From positions 310,001-374,000 of the forward strand of contig CAWCVJ010000003.1 in the NCBI GenBank assembly GCA_963799065.1: a DNA stretch of 64,000 bases. The letters run 5' to 3'. Positions 25,353-33,943 of this stretch are shown here, one piece after another; the stretch's first letter is position 1, and each line of letters starts with the position of its first letter. The position numbers were made by a program, and so were the translations under genes. Below the pieces are notes generated by a model that did not search any database, was not told the DNA's origin, and worked only from the letters and a program-made list of their open reading frames with translations. Source of the DNA: JAJPHW01 sp963799065 (GTDB lineage: Bacteria; Acidobacteriota; Terriglobia; Terriglobales; Acidobacteriaceae).

Positions 25353-26504
25353 ATGAGCCCTGAACTAGAGCAGGCCCCGACCATCGATGCAAACGTTGCG
25401 CTGCAACCTGCCGCGCCGGTCGAGGTGGCGCTGCGCGGGTCGGTGCTCGTGCTCATCCAGTTCGACGTTTGCGAAGAGATTCGCCTCGACAAGCTACGCG
25501 AGATTCTCGGCACCCGCTCCATGGCGCAGCCAAGCTTTAAGCATCCCGCACCGGTGTATGTGCGCTATCAGCGCCCGCCAGTCGTGCAGGCCATCGATCC
25601 GCTGGTGCTGGAAACCGGCGAGCAGCTTCAGGGTCAGATCAAGTATTACGACTACGGCGTCATCAGCGTCGTCTTCGAGTTGCCCTTCGCCGGCGGCTGG
25701 GAGAAGCTGGTCGGCCTTGGCAGCCGCTGGGTCTGGGATGTCGACTTCGGCGCTCACGCCACCCGCATGGTCCGCAAAAATCTCGAACGCTGCGCTCCCG
25801 CATTGGTCAAACCTTACGCCGAATGGCTAAGCGAAGACTACTTCATCTTTCACGTGCGCGAGATTGCAGGATCGCCTTCCGCGGCGGAATTGATTCAAGC
25901 CCACGGCGGACACATCGCGCAAATCGTACGTGGAGAGAACGCACAACTTTCGGAGGGCGAGCGCCAGGAAATTTTTCAATCCGGAATTTCCTATTATCCC
26001 AATGACTTGGCGGTGATCGGCTGGAATGCTGCGTTTCTGTATGACAGCGAATCCGGCGCCGCACCTGCCATTCAACTGCTGGAGTACGCCAACTCGCAGC
26101 TCTTGGAATTCCGTCACTACGACGAATTGCTGACCAAGGAACTCGAAGGCGTGTACGCCTTCCTGGACAAAGGCACCGGAATGCTTGCCCGTTGGCGGTT
26201 GGCCCGCGCCGCCTCCAAGCTGCATACGGTGCTGCTCGACGTAAGCGAACTCACCGAACACGCCGACAACGCAATCAAATTCCTCAGCGACATGTTCTCC
26301 GCCCGCTTCTATAAGCTGGCCGCCTCCAAAATCGGCGTGCCCGATTACAAAGATCTCGTCACGCAGAAGATTCATACCGCCGAAGAACTCTACCGCTTCA
26401 TGGTCGACCAGTTCAACCAAAGCCGCGCCTTCGTGCTGGAAGCGCTCGTGGTCATCATCCTGGTCATCGAACTGATCTATCTCTTTCACGGCAAGCCGTT
26501 CTAA
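25353..26504 (+). CDS. RMD1/YagE family protein (DUF155)
   Basis: Protein of 383 residues matching the RMD1/DUF155 family: a central QIKYYDYGVISVVFELPFAGGWEKLV region, then helices, and a C-terminal membrane anchor (FVLEALVVIILVIELIYLFHG, about 360-380). Eukaryotic relatives (yeast Rmd1, Rmd8) are linked to meiosis or cytoskeleton and mitochondrial translation; the bacterial role is unknown. It sits 96 bases ahead of the lipid-kinase-like gene on the same strand, so they could be co-transcribed. Confidence 0.85.
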   Translation: MSPELEQAPTIDANVALQPAAPVEVALRGSVLVLIQFDVCEEIRLDKLREILGTRSMAQPSFKHPAPVYVRYQRPPVVQAIDPLVLETGEQLQGQIKYYDYGVISVVFELPFAGGWEKLVGLGSRWVWDVDFGAHATRMVRKNLERCAPALVKPYAEWLSEDYFIFHVREIAGSPSAAELIQAHGGHIAQIVRGENAQLSEGERQEIFQSGISYYPNDLAVIGWNAAFLYDSESGAAPAIQLLEYANSQLLEFRHYDELLTKELEGVYAFLDKGTGMLARWRLARAASKLHTVLLDVSELTEHADNAIKFLSDMFSARFYKLAASKIGVPDYKDLVTQKIHTAEELYRFMVDQFNQSRAFVLEALVVIILVIELIYLFHGKPF

Positions 26505-26600
26505 TGTAGGCCCGAGTGTCCCCGCTCGCGCGGCACAAGCCGCGGACCATCCTGGATTCTGCCCTCAACGGTAAAACTCTGGTACCCTCATTCGGCCGGC

Positions 26601-27455
26601 ATGAGAGCCACCGCGATCTTCGGAATAAAGTCCCCACCGCGAATTTTCCAAAGCTTCGCACAAACCCCCAATACGGAATGGTGTCGGAAGACCCCTGCAA
26701 CTTCTAAAGACTCTGACGCGATCGTCATCTTTGGCGGGGACGGAACGATTCACCATCATCTCCTCCGGCTGGTCGAGTTGCAATTGCCTGTGCTGGTCGT
26801 GCCCTGCGGCAGCGGAAACGACTTCGCCCGATCCCTGGGACTGCATAGCGGGCGCGACGCTTTGCGCGCCTGGAAATCTTTCACCGAAGGGCGCGGCGTG
26901 GTGCGCGACGTCGATCTGGGACGGATTGAGTTCACACACGAAGGCAAACGGGAATGCCGTTATTTCTGTTGCACCTGCGGCGTGGGATTGGACGCCGAAG
27001 TCGCCCGCCGCGCCCAATCGTTTCCCGGCTTGCTACGCCGAAATGGCGGCTATGTTTGGGGCCTGCTCCCGTCCCTCGCGCATTTCAAACCGCTTGCGGT
27101 CAAGCTGAGTTCCAGCGATGTCACGCGCGAGGAAAGAGTCTTCTTCGCCGCGATCGCGAACACGCCTTACTTCGGCGACGGCATGAAAGTCGCCCCGCGA
27201 GCGAAGCTGGATGACGGGTTACTGGACGTTTGCGTGGTGGGCGAGATGTCGAAGCTGCGGTTGCTGCGCAACTTTCCTAAGATTTATTCTGGCAAGCATT
27301 TAGAAGTTAGCGGCGTAAATTATTTCCAGACGCAGGGTGTCCGCATGGAAACACCGACGCCCAGCGCGGTCTATGCCGACGGTGAATACGTCTGCAACAC
27401 TCCCGTGGAGATTTCGGTCGCGGCGACCGCCTTGCGTGTGATCTTCGGGCATTAA
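26601..27455 (+). CDS. Diacylglycerol/lipid kinase family protein (YegS/DgkB-like)
   Basis: Lipid kinase-like protein of 284 residues. The DAGK catalytic signature is intact: AIVIFGGDGTIHHHLL (nucleotide binding, about 47-62) and VVPCGSGNDFARSLG. The C-terminal beta-rich domain includes ANTPYFGDGMKVAPRAKLDDGLLDV, typical of the YegS/LCB5 family. These enzymes phosphorylate diacylglycerol, sphingoid base or undecaprenol-like lipids at the membrane; the substrate is not readable here. Confidence 0.9.
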   Translation: MRATAIFGIKSPPRIFQSFAQTPNTEWCRKTPATSKDSDAIVIFGGDGTIHHHLLRLVELQLPVLVVPCGSGNDFARSLGLHSGRDALRAWKSFTEGRGVVRDVDLGRIEFTHEGKRECRYFCCTCGVGLDAEVARRAQSFPGLLRRNGGYVWGLLPSLAHFKPLAVKLSSSDVTREERVFFAAIANTPYFGDGMKVAPRAKLDDGLLDVCVVGEMSKLRLLRNFPKIYSGKHLEVSGVNYFQTQGVRMETPTPSAVYADGEYVCNTPVEISVAATALRVIFGH

Positions 27456-27585
27456 GCAGCTATGCGAAGAGCTCGCCGGACAAAATGCATTCCTGAAAAA
27501 TAAGGGCCGCCAGGACAACCATGGCGATGGGAGCGATCGCAGAGCCGCTGGCCAACCCCGGACCCGTCGGGCACAACCGTGGAAG

Positions 27586-27605
27586 CGTGGGCCTTCAGGC
27601 CCACG
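27586..27605. repeat. Perfect 8-bp hairpin in intergenic DNA
   Basis: CGTGGGCC-TTCA-GGCCCACG lies between the lipid-kinase gene and the ABC operon end. A short A-rich stretch (GATAAAAAAT) follows at 27613, so on the plus strand it is a poor terminator. On the minus strand it lies upstream of no gene start and may mark the operon end of the ABC genes. Confidence 0.5.
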
Positions 27606-27668
27606 AATAAGCGATAAAAAATCCGCCCTCAGCCGCCGGATTCCTCCGCGGGTCGAGCCACAAACCGA

Positions 27669-28379
27669 TCACGCGGGCAGCAACATGCCTTTTTCCAAAT
27701 GCCGTGTAACATGCGCATACGACGCGGCATGAGGATCGTGCGTGACCATGATGATCGTCTTCTGGAAGCCTTCATTCAGCCGCTTCAGGATTTCGAGAAT
27801 CTCCGTAGCGGAGTGGCTGTCCAGGTCGCCGGTGGGTTCGTCGGCGAGCAGCAGCGTGGGATCGCTGGCGATCGCGCGGGCGATGGCCACGCGCTGCTCC
27901 TGTCCGCCGGAGAGTTGCTTGGGGAGATGGTTGACGCGCTCTTCCAGGCCAACGAGCTTGAGCGCGGTCATGACGTGATCGCGGCGTTGTTGCGCGGTCA
28001 GCTTCGTCAGCAGAAGCGGCAGTTCAACGTTCTCGAACGCGGTGAGCACAGGAATGAGATTGAAAGTTTGGAAGACGTATCCAATATGCTCGTTGCGCCA
28101 GCGCGCGGATTGCGCATCGGTGAGGCGGAAAATGTTTTCGCCCAGCACCAGCAGTTCGCCGCTGGTGGGACGGTCGATGGCCGCGATCATATTGAGCAGT
28201 GTTGTTTTGCCGGAGCCCGAAGGACCCATGAGCGCGACAAAATCTCCTTTATTGATTTCGAGCGTCGCGTCGTCGAGCGCCTTCACTTCGAAGGCGTCGC
28301 GCTTGAAGACTTTGCTGACATGTTTCACTTCGACGACTTTCGTTTTGCTCAGCGTATCGGGCAGCGTTGCAGTACTCAT
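27669..28379 (-). CDS. ABC transporter ATP-binding protein (MacB/LolD type)
   Basis: Nucleotide-binding subunit of 236 residues. Walker A GPSGSGKTTLLN, Q-loop FQTFNLIP, signature LSGGQEQRVAIARA, Walker B LLLADEPTGDLD and the H-loop in IMVTHD are all intact. The FNL/PTGDLD pattern places it with the LolD/MacB/FtsE group, which work with FtsX-type permeases. It is the last gene of a five-gene operon and should energise the three permeases encoded upstream. Confidence 0.95.
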   Translation of the reverse strand: MSTATLPDTLSKTKVVEVKHVSKVFKRDAFEVKALDDATLEINKGDFVALMGPSGSGKTTLLNMIAAIDRPTSGELLVLGENIFRLTDAQSARWRNEHIGYVFQTFNLIPVLTAFENVELPLLLTKLTAQQRRDHVMTALKLVGLEERVNHLPKQLSGGQEQRVAIARAIASDPTLLLADEPTGDLDSHSATEILEILKRLNEGFQKTIIMVTHDPHAASYAHVTRHLEKGMLLPA

Positions 28380-28422
28380 GAATAGAATCCTCGCGGAAAA
28401 TTGATGTTGCTAACTGGTGTTG

Positions 28423-29790
28423 CTAACTCTGACCTTTGATTTTGATCTTCATTCCATCTTTCAACTCGACCGGTGACGCAGTAATCACATTTTCGCCGCC
28501 GACCAATCCGCTGACCAGCGCGCCGCCGCTGCGCTGCGATTCGATCTGTACTTCGCGCATCAGCGTCTTGCCGTTGAAGGCGATAAAGACGACTTTCTTG
28601 CCGTCATGATCGCGAATCGCCTGGCTGGGAACGAAAACCCCAGTCGGGCCTGCGGTTGCAGCTTTCTCTTCATTCGCCAGGAACTTCACGGTCGCGTTCA
28701 TGTCCGGCCGTAGATACGAATCAGGATTTAGAATCTGCACTTTCACCTGCACCGTAGCCTTCTGCCGATTGGCTTCTGGAGAAATTTGCGCAATCACTCC
28801 GTTGTACTTGCGATCGGGAAACGCGTCGACTGTGACGATTCCCTTTTGATTGGCGCTCAGCTTCGCGAAGTCATCCTGCGCGATGTCGAGTTCGACTTGA
28901 ATGTCATTCAAGTCGGCGAGCGCGACCACCGAGCCCTGTGGGCCGCCTTCGGCGGAACTGGCGAATTGCGACGTGATCAACTCGCCTTTTTCCGCAGTGC
29001 GTTCGAGAATCGTGCCGCTTACAGGGGCGCGAATCAGGGTCGCGTCGAGCTGCGACTTCGCGTAGTCGGCCTGTCCTTGGGCTTGCTCGAGACTGGCGCG
29101 GGCGCGTTCGATTTCTTCTTTGCGCGGGCCCAGTTTCGACAGCGTATACGCCTTGTCGAGCGAATTCACGCGCTGCGAATCGGAGTCGTACTTCGCCGTT
29201 GCATCGTCCAGCGCCTGACGCGAAACCACTCCGTTCGAAAACAGTTCCTTGGTGCGATCCAGCGTGAGCTTGTCATCGACCAGCGTGGCGCGCGCTTCGT
29301 CGAGGTTGTGTTGTGCCTGCGCGATTTCTTCGGGACGGGATCCGTTCTGCAGTTCTTCGAGATAGGCGCGAGCATTGTCCGCAGCGCCCTTGGCTTGTTC
29401 ATACTGGGCGCGGAACTCTTCGTCCTCGAGGCGCACCAACACTTGCCCGGCGGTAACTTTATCGCCCTTTTCGACGGAGATCGATGCCACGCGTCCCGTG
29501 ACTTTCGTGTTTACGTTGATCTTGTGATGCGCCACGATGTAGCCGCTAGCCGATAAAACGATGCCACCAACATCGCCGCTTTCCGCCGCAGCGCGTGCCA
29601 CGTCAACTTCCGGAATCGTCGGCGAAAACAGCCGGTAGCCAAGCGCAACAACGCCAAGCAAGACAACGACCGCGATACCGGCCACAATGTAGCGTCGCGC
29701 CCAGGCCGGACCTTCTTCCGACGATGATCCGCGTGCGGATCGATCAATCCGCAATCCTTGCAATTCGTGATGTTTTGAGTCGATGGCCAT
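28423..29790 (-). CDS. Periplasmic adaptor subunit of efflux pump (HlyD/MacA family)
   Basis: Membrane-fusion protein of 455 residues: one N-terminal membrane helix (YIVAGIAVVVLLGVVALGYRLF, about 32-53), a lipoyl/barrel-sandwich half-motif (TGRVASISVEKGDKVTAGQVLVRLED), a long alpha-helical hairpin (about 130-245, many Gln/Glu/Ala), the second half-motif (LIRAPVSGTILERTAEKGELI), and beta-barrel and membrane-proximal domains. It would link the ABC permeases to an outer-membrane TolC-like channel, which is not encoded in this window. It lies 18 bases from the upstream permease and 43 from the ATPase. Confidence 0.94.
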   Translation of the reverse strand: MAIDSKHHELQGLRIDRSARGSSSEEGPAWARRYIVAGIAVVVLLGVVALGYRLFSPTIPEVDVARAAAESGDVGGIVLSASGYIVAHHKINVNTKVTGRVASISVEKGDKVTAGQVLVRLEDEEFRAQYEQAKGAADNARAYLEELQNGSRPEEIAQAQHNLDEARATLVDDKLTLDRTKELFSNGVVSRQALDDATAKYDSDSQRVNSLDKAYTLSKLGPRKEEIERARASLEQAQGQADYAKSQLDATLIRAPVSGTILERTAEKGELITSQFASSAEGGPQGSVVALADLNDIQVELDIAQDDFAKLSANQKGIVTVDAFPDRKYNGVIAQISPEANRQKATVQVKVQILNPDSYLRPDMNATVKFLANEEKAATAGPTGVFVPSQAIRDHDGKKVVFIAFNGKTLMREVQIESQRSGGALVSGLVGGENVITASPVELKDGMKIKIKGQS

Positions 29791-29808
29791 AAATAATTCC
29801 GGGCGGCG

Positions 29809-30972
29809 CTAGTCTCGCAATGCCGTGAGTATGTCCTTCCGGGCAGCCTGCCATGCGGGCGCGATGCCGCCCAGCAATCCCATGACGACTGCGAAAAGTA
29901 CGGCTGCGCCTACCACCGCGGGTGTCATCCGCAGGCTGAACACCACTTCGCTGAACGTCACTGAATTGGACGTGCCGGTCTCCATTCCGTTGAAGGGCAG
30001 CATCAATAAAATTCCGACGATCGCACCCAGTAGAGATAAGACTACAGATTCGAATACGAAGGACGTCAAAATGCTTGGCTTGGAGAATCCAATGACTCGC
30101 AGGGTCGCAATCTCGCGCGAACGGTAGCTGACCGCCGCATACATTGTGTTCATGGCCGCGAAGCTCGATCCAATCGCCATGATGATCGCGACCATGATGC
30201 CGACAAATTTGATCGGCCCCCCGGAACTGGTCTGGCTCGCGTAATACTCCGGCTCCAATAATCCTTCCAGCTTTAGCCGCTGGTCGTCGGTGACGCGGTG
30301 CTTGATGGCATCGGCGCTAACCGGATCAGTCGCTCGTAAATAGGCGGATGAAAATCCCCCCTGGCGATCGAAGTCGGAGTTCATCTGATTCACGTCGCCC
30401 CAGATTTCCGATTCATACGCCGTTCCGCCAGCATCAAAGATGCCGACTACGGTCCATGGCCCTTTGCCGAATTCGAGGGTGTCACCGACATCGGCATGAG
30501 AGAAGCGGCGCGCAATCGACTGGCTGACGACGACTTCACGCTGGCCAGGCGTGAACCAGCGACCCTTCGCGATCTTCACTTTGGGGCGAAGCTCGAGCCC
30601 GTCGGGCATCATGCCGCGCACGGTCACATTGACCTCGCCCGTACCATCCTTGCGAGGCAGCACGATGACGACGACGACTTCGCCGGACGCCATCGGCTCG
30701 CCATGACTGTCTTTCGCCAGACCGGGTAGATTCTTGAGCGTTGGAAACAACGCAGCATCGAAGCCGCCAGAGAGTTCCGCGTTCGATCCCTTGCGCAACA
30801 CGAGCACGTTCAGCGGATCGCCGCTGGTGACAAAGGCTCGATCTAATCCAGCGAGCAGCGCCATAAGAAAAATCGCCGTGGTCACGGTGAGCGCGATGCC
30901 CAGCGCGGTCATGCCAGTGAGGCCCTTGCGCATGGCCAAATTGCGGAGATTGTATTTGAGAGGAATCGCCAT
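29809..30972 (-). CDS. ABC transporter permease, FtsX/MacB type
   Basis: Permease of 387 residues with the MacB topology: one N-terminal membrane helix (about 19-42), a large periplasmic domain (about 45-255), and three C-terminal helices carrying the FtsX domain (MYAAVSYRSREIATLRVIGFSKPSI). It differs clearly from the other two permeases of the operon (no MTL..F start, different periplasmic domain), so the pump could be a heteromer. It follows the second permease by 21 bases. Confidence 0.92.
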   Translation of the reverse strand: MAIPLKYNLRNLAMRKGLTGMTALGIALTVTTAIFLMALLAGLDRAFVTSGDPLNVLVLRKGSNAELSGGFDAALFPTLKNLPGLAKDSHGEPMASGEVVVVIVLPRKDGTGEVNVTVRGMMPDGLELRPKVKIAKGRWFTPGQREVVVSQSIARRFSHADVGDTLEFGKGPWTVVGIFDAGGTAYESEIWGDVNQMNSDFDRQGGFSSAYLRATDPVSADAIKHRVTDDQRLKLEGLLEPEYYASQTSSGGPIKFVGIMVAIIMAIGSSFAAMNTMYAAVSYRSREIATLRVIGFSKPSILTSFVFESVVLSLLGAIVGILLMLPFNGMETGTSNSVTFSEVVFSLRMTPAVVGAAVLFAVVMGLLGGIAPAWQAARKDILTALRD

Positions 30973-30993
30973 AATTTTGCTTTCTTGCGAAGC

Positions 30994-32145
30994 TTATCCG
31001 ATGTGGCGCAGGCCCTCCACAATATTAATGCGCGAGGCGTGGTAAGCGGGCAGAGATCCGCTCAGCACTCCGACAATCGCAGCGACCAGGAGCGCCACGG
31101 CCATGGTCGCGTACGTCACTTCAAACCCGGCAGGCACGCCCACCGCAACTGGAGAACTGCTGACCAGCTTCAATAAACCGAATGCCGCGAGGATGCCTAG
31201 AATTCCTCCGAGCAGCGAAAGAGCTACTGATTCCCCGACGAAGATTGATAGCACGCGCTGCCGCGTGAATCCTAAAGTTTTTAAGACGGCGATTTCGCGG
31301 GTTCGTGAGCGCGTGGACATCGCCATCGTATTCGCCGACACCAGCAAAATTGTAAACACCACCGCGCCGCAGATGCTCAAGATGAACGCCTTCACGTTCC
31401 CCAACCGCGCCACGAACGAAAGCCGGAAAGCGTGCTCGGTTTCAGTCTTCGTCGGCGCCGGAGCGTTGTGAAACAGCTGATCGATGGCACTCTCAACCTC
31501 GGGTACATCCTGTTCGGTCGCTACATGCGTGTCGTAAAACCCGGCCTGCCCTTTGAACCATGGAACGGCTTCCTCAACATACTTCGAATTGAAGTAAAGA
31601 ATTTTCGCGGGCGGCGTAATCGTATAGATCGCGCGAATCGTCAGCACCGGATTCACTTCAAAAATCGTTCCCAGGATTGTGACGCGGTCGCCAATCTTCC
31701 ATCCATATTGTTTCGCCAACTCGGCGTCCACCATGGCTCCGGCGCGGTCGCGCTGCCAGGCCGAAACTTGATCCGGCGGAACGATCTTGTCCGAAGCCAC
31801 TTTCAAATACTCGTCCGGATCGGTCATCATCTGGGTGAACGAATGTTCAGGGCGGTCATCGATATACTTTCCGCCGAACCATGTCATGGGCACGACCGCC
31901 GTCACGCCGGGGATGGCGCGAATCTTCTCCCGATAATAGGACGGCAGAAAGAACGCCATGGAAACCTTGTCCCGCGTGATCACCCGCTTCGCCGATTCGG
32001 GCGCGCCCTGATCGATATAAAAACTGCGCCAGATCGTCATCATCAGAGTAAGCAGCAGCAACGAGAAGCCGACGCTGAGCACGGTCAAGATGCTCCGGCG
32101 GCGATTGCGAAACGCGCTCCTCACCACAAAGCTGCCCAGTGTCAT
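30994..32145 (-). CDS. ABC transporter permease, FtsX/MacB type (tandem copy 2)
   Basis: Permease of 383 residues with an N-terminal helix (ILTVLSVGFSLLLLTLMMTI), a periplasmic MacB-type domain and three C-terminal helices with the FtsX motif (STRSRTREIAVLKTLGFTRQRVLSIFVGE). It is the same length as the neighbouring upstream permease and highly similar along its whole length (for example PSYYREKIRAIPGVTAVVPM against PSYYREKIRAVPGVAAVVPI), clearly a tandem duplication. The two genes are separated by only 5 bases. Divergence is greatest in the periplasmic domain, suggesting specialised substrates or heterodimer formation. Confidence 0.93.
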   Translation of the reverse strand: MTLGSFVVRSAFRNRRRSILTVLSVGFSLLLLTLMMTIWRSFYIDQGAPESAKRVITRDKVSMAFFLPSYYREKIRAIPGVTAVVPMTWFGGKYIDDRPEHSFTQMMTDPDEYLKVASDKIVPPDQVSAWQRDRAGAMVDAELAKQYGWKIGDRVTILGTIFEVNPVLTIRAIYTITPPAKILYFNSKYVEEAVPWFKGQAGFYDTHVATEQDVPEVESAIDQLFHNAPAPTKTETEHAFRLSFVARLGNVKAFILSICGAVVFTILLVSANTMAMSTRSRTREIAVLKTLGFTRQRVLSIFVGESVALSLLGGILGILAAFGLLKLVSSSPVAVGVPAGFEVTYATMAVALLVAAIVGVLSGSLPAYHASRINIVEGLRHIG

Positions 32146-32150
32146 AATGC

Positions 32151-33302
32151 TTATCCGATGTGCCGTAATCCTTCGACGATATTGACCCGTGAAGCGGTGT
32201 AGGACGGAATGATGGCGCTGATGAAACCCACGAAGATAGATACGGATAATGCCACCGCCATAGTTCCGGGCGTCACCTTCATGGCGGCAAAAAATCCTCC
32301 GCCACCATTACTGTGAGCAGCCAGTTCCGCCAAGCCAACCGCGCCAAGGGAACCTAAGATTCCGCCTACTAAGGCCAAAGTCACCGCTTCGCCGACAAAC
32401 AATCCGAGAATGGTTTCGCGACGGAAGCCGAGAGTCTTGAGTACCGCGACTTCACGAGTGCGCTCGCGAATCGACATCGCCATAGTGTTGGCTGAAACCA
32501 GAAGGATGGTGAAGACGACGGCACCGCAAATACTCAGGATGAACGCTTTCACATTCCCCAGCATGGCCACGAACCCAAGCTGAAAGGCCTTTTCGCTCTC
32601 CGTCTTTGTGGGCTGCGGCGAATCGTGAAACATTTGATCGACCGCGCCTGAAATTTTGCCGACGTCATCCGATGAATTCGCCAGAATGCCGAATGTCCCC
32701 GCTTTGCCTTTGAACGTCGGCACCGCTTCCTCCACATACTTCGTATTGAAATACACCGCCTGATCGTCGGGCTCGGTCGTATATATCCCACGCAGGTTGA
32801 GTTCAAGATTCACCGGATAAATAACGCCGACCAACACAATGCGATCGCCGATCTTCCACCCATATTTGTCCGCCAGTGTCTTGTCTGCAATCACGCCCTG
32901 ACGATCATGTTGCCAGGCCGAGATTTGATCGGCAGGCATCTTCAGATCGGTGTAGACCTTAAAAAACTCATCGGGATCGGTGCCGAACTGCGCAAAAAAG
33001 TTCTCCGGCTTATCGTCTTTATACTTGCCGCCAAACCACGAAATCGGCACCACCGCCGCCACCCCCGGCACGGCTCGAATCTTCTCCCGGTAGTAGCTGG
33101 GCAACTCGAACGTGAGCGAAACCTTGTGGCGCGTAACCAGTCGCAGCGCAGACTCAGGACTGCCCTGGTCGATATAAAAGGCGTGCCAGACGGTCATCAT
33201 AAGAGTGAGCAGAAGCAGGGAGAATCCAATGCTCAGAACGGTCAAAATGCTGCGGCGTTTGTTGCGGAATGCGTTCTTGCTGACGAACCGAGTGAGGGTC
33301 AT
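32151..33302 (-). CDS. ABC transporter permease, FtsX/MacB type (tandem copy 1)
   Basis: First gene of the five-gene efflux operon, 383 residues, same architecture as copy 2: N-terminal helix, periplasmic domain about 45-250, three C-terminal helices with SIRERTREVAVLKTLGFRRETILGLFVGE. Both copies end with the same ASRINIVEGLRHIG-like tail. MacB-like pumps export antibiotics, lipoproteins, peptides or siderophores, but no substrate can be read here. The promoter must lie in the 284-base region shared with the divergent arsR gene. Confidence 0.93.
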   Translation of the reverse strand: MTLTRFVSKNAFRNKRRSILTVLSIGFSLLLLTLMMTVWHAFYIDQGSPESALRLVTRHKVSLTFELPSYYREKIRAVPGVAAVVPISWFGGKYKDDKPENFFAQFGTDPDEFFKVYTDLKMPADQISAWQHDRQGVIADKTLADKYGWKIGDRIVLVGVIYPVNLELNLRGIYTTEPDDQAVYFNTKYVEEAVPTFKGKAGTFGILANSSDDVGKISGAVDQMFHDSPQPTKTESEKAFQLGFVAMLGNVKAFILSICGAVVFTILLVSANTMAMSIRERTREVAVLKTLGFRRETILGLFVGEAVTLALVGGILGSLGAVGLAELAAHSNGGGGFFAAMKVTPGTMAVALSVSIFVGFISAIIPSYTASRVNIVEGLRHIG

Positions 33303-33586
33303 ACACGGCCTCGGAGATCGGGAATAAACTTCGCCTTCAGCATACTGGAATCGTCCGAGCGCTCACAACCCGCCTATGACTTACACTCCCCCCTTCACGC
33401 TGGAATGTTCGCCTAAAGAATGTTCGCTTAGAGTTCGGACGAGTGCCAGTGGCAAGCGTCAACCGGGTGGCGTGACAATTGTCATCTTTAATAAGAATCT
33501 TGCGATAAAGAGCCAGCTCGCAGCGAAGACGCGTTTGCGCCGGCTTTCGCTTGACAAGGAGTCTGTATTTCTGCAAGTATCGAAAT
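33303..33586. promoter_or_regulatory. Divergent regulatory region between the ABC operon and the ars operon
   Basis: Seen in this 284-base stretch: two adjacent 15-base near-identical direct repeats (33403-33417 and 33418-33432, GAATGTTCGCCTAAA type), a perfect 12-base palindrome TGACAATTGTCA (33473-33484), a TTGACA at 33551-33556, and an inverted repeat TATTTC-N10-GAAATA (33566-33587) overlapping the arsR start. The last is a plausible ArsR-family operator; the others have no assigned role. Confidence 0.5.
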
Positions 33587-33587
33587 A
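33566..33587 (+). promoter_or_regulatory. Putative ArsR operator
   Basis: Arms TATTTC (33566-33571) and GAAATA (33582-33587) flank a 10-base spacer, and the second arm reaches the first base of the arsR ATG. ArsR/SmtB dimers bind AT-rich inverted repeats near their own promoters, so self-repression released by arsenite is the likely logic. The binding itself is inferred. Confidence 0.45.
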
Positions 33588-33937
33588 TGCCGACCGCACG
33601 CCCCGCGCCCGACAAAGTAGTCAAGTACGCAGACATGTTTTCGGCAATGGGCACAGAAGCTCGCCTGCGGATTATGCAGTTGCTTCTCGCCGCTCACCCC
33701 GACGGCCTCGTTGTCGGCGAAATTCAGCAAGAACTGGACATTCCGAACTCGACTCTGTCGCACCATCTCGACAAACTCAGGTCCGAACACCTGGTCCGGG
33801 TCTCACGGGAGAGCACGTTCCTGCGCTACACCGCGAACACCGATGCCCTTCAGGAGGTTCTTCAGTTCTTGTACGCCGAATGCTGCACCAGGAACAAAGC
33901 GCTCAAGCCGGAATCAATTATTCAGTGCTGTAAGTGA
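33587..33937 (+). CDS. arsR: ArsR-family metalloregulatory repressor
   Basis: Winged-helix regulator of 116 residues: FSAMGTEARLRIMQLLLAAHPDGLVVGEIQQELDIPNSTLSHHLDKLR covers the HTH, followed by the wing (VRVSRESTFLRYTAN). Cys pairs near the C-terminus (ECCTRN and IIQCCK) are candidate As(III) ligands, placed differently from the helix-5 site of the classic E. coli ArsR but like other ars-operon regulators. ATG 33587 is chosen; an in-frame TTG at 33551 coincides with a TTGACA sequence. It begins the arsR-arsM-arsC-aquaporin operon. Confidence 0.9.
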   Translation: MPTARPAPDKVVKYADMFSAMGTEARLRIMQLLLAAHPDGLVVGEIQQELDIPNSTLSHHLDKLRSEHLVRVSRESTFLRYTANTDALQEVLQFLYAECCTRNKALKPESIIQCCK

Positions 33938-33943
33938 GGAATC

